NCBI RefSeq assembly: GCF_000003815.2
Contig: NC_049981.1
Coordinates: forward strand, 1,836,101 to 1,900,100
Source: Branchiostoma floridae
Lineage: Eukaryota > Chordata > Leptocardii > Amphioxiformes > Branchiostomatidae
Direction: 5' to 3'
Length of the DNA stretch: 64,000 nucleotides
The stretch's first letter is position 1. Each line of letters starts with the position of its first letter. Positions 46,501 to 56,515 of the stretch are shown piece by piece. Both the position numbers and the translations under genes were made by a program. The notes below the pieces were generated by a model. It was not told where the DNA came from and did no database searches. It was given only the letters and a program-made list of their open reading frames with translations.

Positions 46501-47067
46501 ACCAATCTTCTCAAATCTAGTCAGCTCAACATTAGTAGTTATTGATTATCATTGATTATTAGTCTGCTGGGGCCCCGCCCTCTCTTACCTGTAAAATGGA
46601 TAAATATTTACACTACCTGTGGGTGAAGTGTTTACCTGTACAAGTGGGTGGTAAAGGGTAACAATGTTACCTGCATACCTGTCTAACACACCTGTCTGGC
46701 ACACCTATGTGACACACCTGTCCACAGGTATGATACAGCAGGTGTTCATCTCTACAGGTAACGTTACATCAGAGTATGCCGTCATATGAGGAAGTCACGC
46801 CATCATATCAAATATCACTTTCACATTTTTATGGCGTCGTAAGTTTCGATGTTATTGTTCTAAATTTGAACGTAAATTTTCGGGTTTCAAGACTTTAACG
46901 TCTAGTTTTGAGTCCGTTTGAAGGTTTAAAATGTCATAGTAGCTGAGATAGGCGCAATATTGATGTAATTCTACAATACTGTAGTTATGAATATTACCTG
47001 TAGTAGTCTGAGTCCGTCCGAAACTCGAACCCACGACGACCAGCGCCGCCAGAGACCACCAAAACAT
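37537..47067 (-). CDS. PAN-domain type I receptor with cytoplasmic ITIMs
   Basis: Ten exons: 47067-46998, 45135-44815, 40874-40830, 40700-40662, 40504-40463, 40103-39965, 39589-39522, 39277-39126, 38566-38423, 37689-37537. Their 1173 bases sum to a whole number of codons, all junctions are GT-AG and all phases match, giving 390 residues (402 if the in-frame ATG at 47103 is used). Order: signal peptide (MFWWSLAALVVVGSSFG), PAN/apple-like domain (about 24-115; KACAQKC, SCRAF, SCYFY), Thr/Ser stalk, membrane helix (about 185-207), RRYKKRKR stop-transfer, then the tail. Tail tyrosines: VEYATV (Y274), SGYDTL (Y311), VTYAQL (Y349) fit the ITIM consensus; TVYSQL (Y375) and MKYDNL (Y385) are relaxed forms. 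ITIMs recruit SH2-domain phosphatases, so an inhibitory immune-type receptor is inferred. The ligand is unknown. Confidence 0.85.
38944..39125 (-). repeat. Two decayed copies of the first ITIM exon's 3' end
   Basis: On the minus strand, segments near 38944-39015 and 39043-39110 repeat the exon end at 39126-39180 (VEYAxx.. TCAACAAAAACAG, AAGAGCTGA, donor-like GGTTTG). In the nearer copy the frame reads VEYA then a stop, so it is not a usable replacement. A (CAAA)n tract separates the copies. Confidence 0.75.
40463..40874 (-). repeat. Triplicated mini-exon block encoding the stalk
   Basis: Three exons of 45, 39 and 42 bases, all starting and ending in phase 1, encode TATTSTEQTTSSPY, TSKRQTATSSTY and TATSTGQTNSSMY. 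Flanking intron sequence is also repeated (CTGTTAG..AGCAAAACAG, donor GTATGTATC). Any of them can be skipped without a frameshift, so stalk length may vary by splicing. Confidence 0.85.
41230..44702 (+). mobile_element. CR1/L2-type LINE, nearly complete
   Basis: A non-LTR retrotransposon: about 260 bases of 5' leader, one endonuclease-reverse transcriptase ORF, a short 3'UTR with AATAAA near 44666, and a 3' tail of (TCTTGTA)n ending near 44702, rather than poly(A). Short tandem-repeat tails are usual in the CR1/L2 group. It lies in the plus direction inside an intron (44814-40875) of the minus-strand ITIM receptor gene. The left boundary is approximate. Confidence 0.85.
41490..44489 (+). CDS. 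LINE endonuclease/reverse transcriptase with one stop
   Basis: The frame starts at ATG 41490 and runs to TGA at 44487-44489, with a single in-frame TGA at 43785-43787. Both parts share one frame, so the protein would be about 999 codons. Endonuclease marks: NPRSLINKIDEL, ISETWLSS, YSPPNS, LLGDFNRA, LSDHS. Reverse transcriptase marks: VPVPKSQ..RPISL, ATDFSKAFDRV (motif A), GVAQGTLLGPILF (motif B), KYVDDMNLL (motif C), then LKVLGLHI and the IRPILEYAVPVWHP C-terminal region. The stop falls just after motif C and would truncate the protein before the thumb, so this copy is probably inactive as sequenced. One codon (CGA to TGA) would explain it. The N-terminal 110 residues are basic and unrecognised. 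Confidence 0.9.
45225..45545 (+). repeat. Fragment of the GGAAAGACC..AGCAAATACAGC repeat family
   Basis: GAGCAAATACAGCATATTTC followed by CCATCTCCCTCT and AAAATGGACTGTTC matches 51212-51300 and, inverted, 56400-56515. A dispersed non-coding repeat in an intron of the ITIM receptor gene. Confidence 0.55.
45562..45993. mobile_element. Inverted-repeat MITE (GTTAGCCTG ends)
   Basis: The ends GTTAGCCTGGGTACCATC and GATGGTACTCAGGCTAAC pair over about 40 bases with few mismatches (through GTTCGCTCC). It is 432 bp and non-coding, in an intron of the ITIM receptor gene. Confidence 0.7.
46117..46332. mobile_element. Inverted-repeat MITE (TAGTTCACC family)
   Basis: The ends TAGTTCACCTTTATTCGCGG and GCGAATATAGCTAGGTGAAC pair with small gaps, and inner arms around TTTGCAA also pair. 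Same family as 4957-5168. Confidence 0.65.
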
Positions 47068-47103
47068 CGCTGCTGTACCAGAGAACACGGGTTCTATTCC
47101 CAA

Positions 47104-48153
47104 ACACCCTCCCTCACACTCTCAACAACACCTCCCTCAAGGTTTCATACTCAGGATGTCTTAGGAACTCGGTGGAAGTCTTAGATTTTTCCAAGAATGA
47201 AGCACTGCTTCAGACAGTTCTCGTAAGGCGGAAGTGAATGAAAGAGGCGGGGCGTGACGTCATCACTCAGGTCAGCTGCAGGGCCTCTTGACCTGTCGTT
47301 CTTGGTTTAACCAACAGGCGGCGCTATAAAACCTACAAACTTTTCATTTACACTTTTCCAGACAACTGCATGTCGAGAAATCATGAAAACTCTTTCTCAT
47401 TTATATAAAACTAGAGACCATAGCATACTTTCCTGAAGAAACACACTGTATTAAGTTGATGTTCCAGAATATATCACACACAACGTTTATATTGTTGTTT
47501 ATACATATATAACGTTATATACTTTATTGCACGGCAATTGTAAAGGATACGATGTGTGGCAACTTGTAAATACAAAACATTTGAACTGCACATGTTGCTA
47601 ATATCTAAAAATTTTTGAAATTAAAAGGAAGTGCTAATCTGATGGATGACAATGGTATTAACAGACTCGTTTTTTAATCGAATGAGTTGAAATTTGGCAC
47701 GAATATATATAAAGGCATAACGTTACGTGTAATGGATTTAGATGTCTTATTCCAGTCCTGAGACTTCTACCAAAACAGAATCTAGGAAGACCTCCCGAAT
47801 CTATTGTAATATCAGATAGAAGATGAGGCGAGACTCGATCGTATTGAAATATGCAGAAACCTGTAGTTTTGTAACTTTATTAGTAATATTGTACAACATG
47901 CGAGTGCCTTAACACTTCGCTGCATTATCCAGAGATGCGTGTAGAATAATACCTGTCGATGCCCTACAATCTACTCAGTGACTGAAGTTAGTAATTGTTA
48001 ACGTTTTTCCAATCATTTGATCTATTTCAGAACAAGCCAAGGAGTGAACTTCAGCTTAACATTATATTCGAAGAACATAGACATAGTCATTTTTTCTATA
48101 CATTTTTATACAGTCAAACAACATTTTTCAAACGGCGGGTAACGTATGTAATA
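47104..48153. other. Upstream of the ITIM receptor gene, no gene seen
   Basis: Should hold the promoter and 5'UTR of the minus-strand receptor gene. CpG-bearing sequence and GTGACGTCATC (a CRE at about 47250) are present. Nothing else recognised. Confidence 0.4.
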
Positions 48154-49061
48154 CTAGAGTTCCACGACCCCATACCTTCGCCAAATGATCCTAGCCTTTA
48201 CAACTGCTGTGTTAATTGTGTGCTTCATTAATTATGCAAATAAGGTTCTCATTTGCATAAATTATATCACTTGATCATCTCCTCCACCAAACAACAGACG
48301 TACACATCTATGTTAAGAAAGAAGGCTTTTATCGCATTTTCTGATAATTTATGCAAATGAGGACCTCATTTGCATAATTAATGTTCAATGATGTTCACCT
48401 GTCCATAACTTCCATATGCTACAAGTAAGAAGTTCCCATCATTTACCACAATGACATTATAGCATTTTCTCATTAATTATGCAAATTAGGTCTTTATTTT
48501 GCATAATATATATCTATCAATATTCTTCTCCTTCTTAGTTAAAAATGTCACATGTTGCAATGGTCCTATAATAGAACTTAGCGTGTATACATGATTTTCT
48601 AATTAATTATGCAAATTAGATACCAATTTGCATAATTAATACATAATTATGTGAAGCATCACTAAAGTATACACCAAAAATCATAACAATCCGTCAACCC
48701 CTTCTTGAGTTATTCCCTTTCAAAGTCTGGCACTAAACCTACCCTGCAGTTCCAAAACAAGCTGCTAGGGGGCCCAAACCTATACCGCTTACTCTTGGCA
48801 TCCAGAGCTGTCCCACTAAAAAATCACAGCCGCAGCATGTTCAGAACTCGAGATATCAAACCAGGAAGTTCCGCTGCAGTACTTTCCCAGGCCGCTAGGG
48901 GGCCCAAAATCTAATCGTTTCCAGGTCTCATCAAGACCTACACACATACCAAATGTCAATACAATCCATTCAGGCGTTCTACAGTTATGCCGGTGTTCTA
49001 CACACATACATACATACATACAAACACACGCTACCCAATATATAACCTTCTTGGCGAAGGT
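48154..49061. repeat. Element with paired ATGCAAAT octamers, copy 1
   Basis: It begins CTAGAGTTCCACGACCCC and TACCTTCGCC and ends TTGGCGAAGGTA after a (CATA)n tract. The left half has four inverted pairs of TTATGCAAAT and ATTTGCATAA-like sequence, starting about 48230, 48350, 48476 and 48604, a spacing near 120-128 bases. The right half has AAAACAAGC-GCTAGGGGGCCC stretches. Non-coding. The family is shared with 2891-3418 and 50732-53097. Confidence 0.8.
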
Positions 49062-49789
49062 AAGAATGTATTTTTTCTACTTTTTTTGTGGAATTTTGAA
49101 AAAGAGGATGACCACGTGTGTATCTAGCTGTGTGTGGCGGTGGACATGTACACCCTTCAGGGTTGACCCATTGTGCTATAGGGGTGGTTGGTCGTTACTG
49201 TGTTGTAGTGCAGTCAACTTTTGAGAGAGAAAGAATGCGTTATGACTCAGCATAGCACAAATTTCAGTCTTCTTTGGACACCTCAGAAGAAAAACTATAT
49301 ATGCTAAGTTTAGCCATCCTCCCAACGCCCGGTCCCCAACGGCACTACCTTATGGGGCCCTGCTATCCCATGCCCTATTAGTGGCTATTATGATTGTCGC
49401 CACAAACAAGCTGTCGACCAATCAGAGAATAGGCCTTTCTTGGGCTTGTTGTTGTCGCAAGCTGTCTCGCAAAGGCCGCTGGGAAGCTATCAGCCAATCA
49501 TGTTACGTATTACCATGACTTTGTTTGCTCACCATGCCAACGCCCGATCCCCAACGGCTGACTGCCCATATAAGGGCAAGCTCATTAATATTCATAAGCA
49601 AGGCACCCCTAATAACCGAATACTGTGGCTGAGTTGTCAGGGGTGATATCATAGGCTTTGCCGTAATTGTCAACCCTGAGTGTGAGGGTGAGTTTAGCAT
49701 CCGAGGACGATACAAAATTAAGCACTATCACATTAAAGCTTAAGTCCAACAAGTCACCACTCAAGTCTGCTAGGTTGTCTAGGACGATT
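49062..49789. other. Repeat-like region with CCAAT and TTAATATTCATAAGC
   Basis: AACGCCCG-TCCCCAACGGC occurs twice (49325, 49540). CCAATCA and CTCATTAATATTCATAAGC at 49490-49605 resemble the promoter-like blocks at 54050-54140 and 54660-54745. No gene is seen. Confidence 0.4.
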
Positions 49790-49986
49790 TAGACTCCCTT
49801 GCAGTCTTCGGGAGGAGCAGAAACTCGCTATCACGGCAAACTTCCTTCCACAAGAAACTCCCTTCCTCAACAAACTCCCTTTCCCGGCACAAGAGAACAT
49901 AGCCAACGTTGAAAATTGAGGACCAACGCCCCCCCCCCCCCCCCCAAAAAAAAACAGCTCCTTCCCGAAGACTGCAAGGGAGTCTA
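49790..49986. mobile_element. Small foldback element
   Basis: TAGACTCCCTTGCAGTCTTC at the left pairs with GAAGACTGCAAGGGAGTCTA at the right. The centre holds a C-run and A-run (about 49929-49954). Non-coding. Confidence 0.65.
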
Positions 49987-50515
49987 CTTCGGCGGGGTCT
50001 CACGCACCTACGAATATCGGCTGATCCATACAGCTCGTTCTACGACTGAAAGAACATTGACTGAGCGTGCATGTATTTGCTGTCAAAAGTGTCCTTATAG
50101 AGGCCGCAGACCCGTCCAGGAGCCTTAGAGTTTGCTTCTATCCTACTAGGTACTGTCTCTGCTAGCTGGCTGCAACTTCCAGACCAGACCAAGTAGGTTC
50201 CGGGTGTTGTCTTTGCAATCATATTGCAGTATTATATATAAACCGTGAATCGCGCTCTGACATACTTTGTACTTTGCTGTGTTGTACTTGTGTTCGACTT
50301 TGCGTGAGTTTAGCCGATCACGATTCGTGTGTAAATGGTGACTAACTTGTTTAGTGTCATGACTGCGCCCTGAGGGGGACCCGGTGTTTGTTTTGTTACA
50401 GGTTGACCTAAGGTCACATACTAGCACGAGCGCTACACAAAATATTATGAACAGTGGAAAAGTTGTGTTGTAAATGGCGGTATTACCAGCAGTCAGAATC
50501 TTTAATACCTCATGT
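49987..50515. other. Possible LTR-like or promoter-like sequence
   Basis: TATATATAAACCGTG (about 50232) and GAGGGGGACCCGGTGTTTG (about 50372) recall the R/U5 part of an LTR, but I found no paired LTR and no coding region. Left as unclassified. Confidence 0.25.
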
Positions 50516-50731
50516 ATCTTGTGTAATTTGTAGTAAATATTCCGTGTAATGTGTAGTTGATATCCTGTGTAATTTGTAGGAAATATCCTGTGTGATTTCT
50601 GGTAAATATCCTGTGTAATTTGTAGTAAATATCATGTGTAATTTGTAGTAAATATCCTGTGTAACTTGTAGTAAACATCCTGTGTAACTTGTAGTAAATA
50701 TCCTGTGTAATTTGTAGTAAATATCATGTGT
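50516..50731. repeat. 23-bp satellite, short array
   Basis: About nine units of TTGTAGTAAATATCCTGTG-type sequence, diverged at the left end. Identical in type to the large array at 56516-58815. Confidence 0.9.
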
Positions 50732-53097
50732 AACTAGAGTTCCACGACCCCATACCTTCGCCAAATGATTCTACCCTTTACAACTGCTGTATTAATTCTG
50801 TCATTAATTATGCAAATAAGGTACTCATTTGCATAAATTATATCAGGTGATCATCTCCTTCACCAAACAACAGGCATGTACAATCTATGTTTAAGAAATA
50901 AGGCTTAATCGCATTTTCTGATAATTTATGCAAATGAGGACCTCATTTACATAATTTATGTTCAATGATGTTCACCTGTACATAACTTCCAAATGCTACA
51001 AGTATGATGTTCCTGTCAGTAACCACAATGACATTATAGCATTCTCTCATTAATTATGCAAATTAGGTCTTTATTTTGCATAATATATGTCTATAAATAT
51101 CTTTATTTTTCTCATGTACAAATGTCACACGTTGTAATGGTCTTATAATTGAACTGGGCGTGTTTAGACGATTTCCTAATTAATTATGCAAATTAGATTT
51201 CAATTTGCATAACTAGAAAGGCCGACATTTGCTTGAGAGCAAATACAGCATATTTCAGCCATCTCCCTCCTCATGTAACAATAGACTGTTCCAAAATCAC
51301 TCATGTGCAAAAATGGAACACTTCTGCTTAAAATGACTTCTAACTACTAATCACACTTATGAGCAAAAATGAATCTTACAAAAACCCCTTCAAGAATGGA
51401 CTCAAAAAAATAGACGACTCCAAAAACACTTCCGCTAAGAAATGGAATTTGGAATCATCAGCCGTCCAAAACCATATTTGCAAAAAATCCCCCCTCTGTG
51501 CAAGAATCGACTCTTCCTGTTATACCCCTATGTAAAGTGGAGCGATCCAAAAATATATCAGCTAAAATAGTCAGCGAAGTCCACAAAATGAATTTTTAAA
51601 AAATACCCCCTTCGTCGAAGAAAGGAATCTCCCAGCTCACCCTGTTTGAAATTGCACAATAGACAAGTCCAGAAATACTCACAGTACATGGCCTTTGTAT
51701 AAGAAGCAACCCAGTCCAAAACTGAATTTTAAAAAAGTCCCCCGTGCATGAAGGGGCTCTTCCAGATAAAACAAGGCTTGCTGATTGGCTGCCGAATCCT
51801 CCTCATGTACAGTCTTCAGGTGGGGGTAAACTTCCATTTAACAAATGGAATTCGGAATCATCACCCATGTCCAAAACTGATTTTTTTAAATCCCCCCCCC
51901 CCCCCCTATGTGCAAAAATGGACTGTCCCAGTAGTAGTCTTATGTCAAGTGGATCAGTGCGAAAACACTTCCGCTAAAAAAACATTGGCATTATCACCAA
52001 AGTCTAAAAGTAAATTTTAAAATACACCCCCTGTCCAACAATGGACTCTTCCAGCAAAATAAGCTCGCTCATTGGCTGGCCATTAATTGGATTCACCTTG
52101 TCCACCAACCACCTGGATGTCTATGGACTAGGTAGGTAGGTAGATAATTGGATCTACCTGGCACACCTGTGGCCCTGACACACCAGAATGACCTAGAGGT
52201 CGTTGACCTTGGCACTCCAACCTTACCTATCCTAAACTCTCCCACAAAAACCTCCTTAAGGAGCCATTTTGAAGTGATTTATACTACACATTATACATGG
52301 ATCCTTTGAATAAGTATCTAGGGCACCTCTGTGCCAAATTTCAGGTCATTTGGATGTAATACCATGGTACAGGGGGCCAAAATATACAGTCTTGGTCCAA
52401 AAGTTGCAATAAAACCTCAATAAAATCATTTAAGGAGCAGATATGAAAAAAATAAAAAAAACACATTTGGGTATTAGCCCACTCTACCCTTGTGCCAAAT
52501 TTCAAGTCATTTGGTCCAGAAACGGCGGAGATGAATCGCTTTGAAAATTTGACAGGAGAAAGAAAGAAAGAAAGAAACATTACGAATACAATATATTTCA
52601 CCATACCTATGGTATGGCTGAAATATAATTAATATGTAATCATATGAAGCATCACTTCAGCTGTCTACATACCAAAAATTATGACAATCCATCAATTCCT
52701 TCTTGAGCTATTCCCTTTCAAAGTCTGACACTAAACCTGCCCTGCAGTTCCAAAACAAGCCGCTAGGGTGCCCAAATCTATACCACTTACTTTCGGTCCC
52801 ACGAGCTATCTACCACTTAAAAATCATGACTACAGCATGTCCAGAACTTGAGATATCAAACCAGGAAGTACCGCTGCAGTACCGTAAGAAGTCCCTAGGG
52901 GGCCCAAAATCTAATCGTTTTCAGGTGTCATCAAGATCTACCCACATACCAAATATCAATACAATCCATCCAGGCGTTCTCCAGTTATACCGGTGTTCTA
53001 CACACATACATACATACATACATACATACATACAAACACACGCTACCCAAAATATAACCTTCTTGGCGAAGGTAAAACCTTCTTGGCGAAGGTAATT
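50732..53097. repeat. Octamer-pair element, copy 2, split by an insertion
   Basis: The left part (50732-51211) matches 48154-48640, including all four octamer pairs. The right part (about 52626-53097) matches 48640-49061. Between them lies unrelated sequence (51212-52625), so the copy was interrupted after it inserted. Confidence 0.8.
51212..52625. repeat. Insertion inside octamer element copy 2
   Basis: Starts CTAGAAAGGCCGACATTTGC and contains many AAAATGGACTCTTCC-like short repeats. Its right portion (52320-52625) is the reverse complement of 53098-53400, placing the octamer half-element between inverted arms of about 300 bases. No ORF of interest; the C-run at 51893-51906 is simple sequence. 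Confidence 0.6.
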
Positions 53098-53347
53098 ATA
53101 TTTCAGCCATACCATAGGTATGGTGAAATATATTGTATTCGTAATGTTTCTTCTTTCTTTCTCCTGTCAAATCTTCAGAACACGGTATCTCCGTAGTTCC
53201 TCAACCGAATGACTTGAAATTTGGCACAAGGGTAGAGTGGGCCAATACCCTCGGGCTTTTTTTTCATTTTTTCCATATCTGTCTCTTAAATGATTTTATT
53301 AAGGTTTTTTGGTCATCTTAAGACCAAAACTGTATATTTGGGCCCCC

Positions 53348-53990
53348 TGTACCCTGGTATTATAACCGAATGAGCTGAAATTTGGCACAGATGTGCCTTG
53401 ATAAGTCCCCCATATAGATTCAATATCAGTTTTGGTGTACAGTACAACAAAATGCTTATTTTTGCGATTTTTTGACCAATTTTTGACCAAAAAAGGACAC
53501 TTTTGGCCCCTGTACCCTGGTATTACAACCAAATGAGCTGAAATTTGACAGAGATGTGCCTTGATAAGTCCCCCATATAGATTCAATATCAGTTTTGGTG
53601 TACAGTACAACAAAATGCTTATTTTTGCGATTTTTTGACCAATTTTTGACCAAAAAAGGACACTTTTGGCTCCTGTACCTTGGTATTGCAACCGAATGAG
53701 CTGAAATTTGACACAGATGTGCCTTGATAATCCCTTCATATAAATTCAATAACACTTTTGGTGTACAGTGCAACAAAATGCTTATTTTTGCGATTTTTGG
53801 CCAATTTTTGACCAAAAAAGGACACTTTTGGTTCCTGTACCCTGGTATTACAATTAAATGACCTGAAATTTGGTATAGATAGGCATTAGATACTTGGTAA
53901 CAAGATTCAAGTAAAATTTTTGACATAAACAACTTTAAAATGATTAATTTTGGCACTTTTCTGAGGGGAAATTTGTTTTCTTTTGGCCTC
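53348..53990. repeat. 163-bp tandem repeat
   Basis: CTGTACCCTGGTAT-type starts lie at 53348, 53511, 53674 and 53836, giving three full units and a partial one. Unit landmarks: TGAGCTGAAATTTG, GTGCCTTGATAA, TTTTGGTGTACAGT. Minus-strand ORFs at 53299-53739 and 53456-54073 are repeat translations. Confidence 0.9.
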
Positions 53991-54478
53991 CTGACGTGAC
54001 CTTCCGTGACCCCGCACAGAGCCACACCTGTGCGCGTCAGCCGGAGAGTTAATTGAATCAAAGACCTAGCCAATCAGCGAAGAGGAGGCCAAAGGCTAAT
54101 TAATATTCATAAGCGGGGCCTCATGATCCCGTATATAGCAGTGTTCCCGCCAGGGGGAGCAAAGCCCGCCTAAGGCTCTCGCATTTTAGACTATTCAGAA
54201 GGCTTTATATTGTATCAGTTCTTAGGGGCATATCTATGATAATCGCAGCAGTCACTTAACTTCTCTTCAGGAGTTTAGCGTAACACTGTTTCAGGTCAAA
54301 CCGTCAAAGGCAACTAAAAACAAACTTTAACGTTACTGAGTTCAACAGTACTTATAACTTGTTATCCGAAGTTGAAACGCTAGCGATGGTATTTTCGCTG
54401 CGCTGTTAGCTCCGTGCGACTGTTGTTGACGGTCTTATAACGGTATATTTTGCACCCCTGTACCCTGGTATGAGTAAC
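53870..54478. repeat. About 620-bp promoter-like unit, copy 1
   Basis: Runs from TTTGGTATAGATAGGCAT through AGCCAATCAGCGAAGAGGA (CCAAT box), CTAATTAATATTCATAAGCG and CGTATATAGCAG (TATA-like) to GTTGTTGACGGTCTTATAACG. The following 54479-55285 is a second, diverged copy. Confidence 0.7.
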
Positions 54479-55285
54479 ATTTGGTATAGATAGGCATAAT
54501 ATAGTTGGTAAAATGATCCAAGTAAAATTTTTGGCATAAAGTACTGTAAAAGGCTTAATTACAGCACTTTTTTAAGGGAATATTGGTTTTCTTTCGTTCT
54601 CCATGCCGTGACCTTTCGGACGTTCACCCCACAGAGCCGACATCTGCACCTGCGTCTAGCCGGCAGGAAGAGTTAATTCAATTAATGGTTCAGCCAATCA
54701 GCGAAGAGGAAAGCGAAGGCTAATTAATATTCATAAGCGGGACCACACAATACGTTAACTTGAAGACTCAGGCCGTACAGACTTCTCGCCNNNNNNNNNN
54801 NNNNNNNNNNNNNNNNNNNNNNNNNNNNNNNNNNNNNNNNNNNNNNNNNNNNNNNNNNNNNNNNNNNNNNNNNNNNNNNNNNNNNNNNNNAAAGCGTCGG
54901 ACAGGGGTCCGGGGTCCGCCGAATGTCCCTGTCGGGGTCCAGGGGCAGGGCCACTGTGGGGGGGACCCAGGTGGGCGAAGCCCCCCCGGAAGCTCTTGCA
55001 TTTTAGGCTATTGAGAAGGCTTCTTTTATCAGTTTTTTTAGGGCCATATCGATATATCTACGATAATCGTAGCAGTCACTTACTTCTCTTCAGCAGTTTG
55101 ACTTTAAAATATTTCGGGTCAAAGCTTCAAAGACAACTAAAACCTCATAAACAACAAACTTTACTTAGCTCAACAGTATACAAAAATATTGTACGGGTTG
55201 CCATCCTTAGTTGAAGCGCTTATTTATAGCGCTAGTATCTTCGCTGCGCCGTTAGCCGCCGTGCGACTTTTGTTGACGGTCTGAT
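54479..55285. repeat. Promoter-like unit, copy 2, with gap
   Basis: Repeats the landmarks of copy 1 in the same order (CCAATCAGCGAAGAGGA, TTAATATTCATAAGCGGG, GTAGCAGTCACTTA, TTTGTTGACGGTCTGATATC). A 100-N gap (54791-54890) and a GC-rich stretch at 54891-54985 lie inside and make it longer. Confidence 0.7.
54791..54890. other. Assembly gap (100 N)
   Basis: Gap of unknown true size within the second promoter-like unit. Confidence 0.95.
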
Positions 55286-56399
55286 ATCCCTACGTCGCCG
55301 CCTCGCTGATATTCCCACGGACATGTTTCAAAAAAAATACCCAGCAAAAAACGCTGTTCTGCGTCAAATTCTATTCTATAAAACTCAGTGTTACAGTCTA
55401 AATATTTTGTAGAAGCACCGCTGTAGGAAAGAAGGTCCAAGCAATGTAAAACATCACGTAGCATGAAGTTCGCTGTCAACTGGCACACAGCACATGACTG
55501 TTTGAAACTCTAAGTCTAATCAACAGCCGTGTTTGATTGATAGCCGGCGGTCCTATGATGAAGTCGGCGAAAGGTGCGTTAGTTAGAAAATCTGCGTTTA
55601 GTTTTGATACGTAATTATAAGTTAGACAGTGGCGAGAATGATTATTTTCTCATCAATATTTCTCTTCAGAATTATTTGAACTTAATTGTACATCTAAACA
55701 ATTGGCTTACCTGTGCAATGTTTATATGATTAATGATCAGTGTACTGAAATCATGTGTAACGTATGGCTCCTAGTCAATAGATCAGCATTTTCTCTATAG
55801 TGACCACCTGTCTATAGTGGCCACATTTCCTAGTGCTGTTGTTGTTTGGCATAAACTTTGAACATTTAAATTGTAAGTAACTTTAAACTGCCAGAGTTTC
55901 AGCCCAATAAAACACTCTCAGCGCCAGGGTATGAACAGACTGACCAGACAGACGAAAATAAATCCTCGAACAAGGTTCAATCGTATCTTCCGGGTATGGC
56001 AGGAAGTTGTTAAACTAAAATAAGAATAGGCTCGATGGTTGATTGCATACAAAGTAAAACAGTTTAACAGTTGTACAGCTTGAAGAAAACAAACGCTCCT
56101 ACAGTACCTGCACCTGCTTGATAATTATTAAATCGTATGCCCTACTTGAATAAAAAAAGTTCATTGCAATAATAAATGTACCCACATCACAAGGAGCTTA
56201 TACTTTTTTAAACTTACACCTAGTTATCGTACTGAAAATTGTTAATGACATTACATGAAGTCATTCAACAATTTTCAGTCATGATGAAAATTTTCTGAAT
56301 GGAAGGTGTGATTATTGTCATTTTCTGAAAAATAGAAGCAAGCTCTGTTTTTACATGGAGTCAATTCACAATACCAGTCCACTTTGGGGGATAATGTAC
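55286..56399. other. Intergenic, nothing recognised
   Basis: Only a small hairpin (CTGAAAATTGTT pairing with AACAATTTTCAG, 56232-56278) is visible. Confidence 0.4.
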
Positions 56400-56515
56400 T
56401 GTTAAGAGGATGTTCCATTTTTGCGCAGGGGTGATTTGGAACAGTCCAATGTTGCGTGGGAAGGGGTATGGCTGAAATATGCTGTATTTGCTCTTAAGCA
56501 AATGTCGGCCTTTCT
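56400..56515 (-). repeat. Inverted copy of the 51212 repeat start
   Basis: Reverse complement of 51212-51290 (ends GCAAATGTCGGCCTTTCTAG), joined directly to the start of the satellite array. Confidence 0.7.

Noticed and set aside
48230-48640. Immunoglobulin-type octamer promoter
   Set aside because: No gene or TATA follows, and the octamers are part of a dispersed repeat present in a second copy.
53299-54073. 146- and 205-codon minus-strand ORFs with internal repeats
   Set aside because: They follow the 163-bp tandem repeat and have no domain; the match between repeats is at DNA level.
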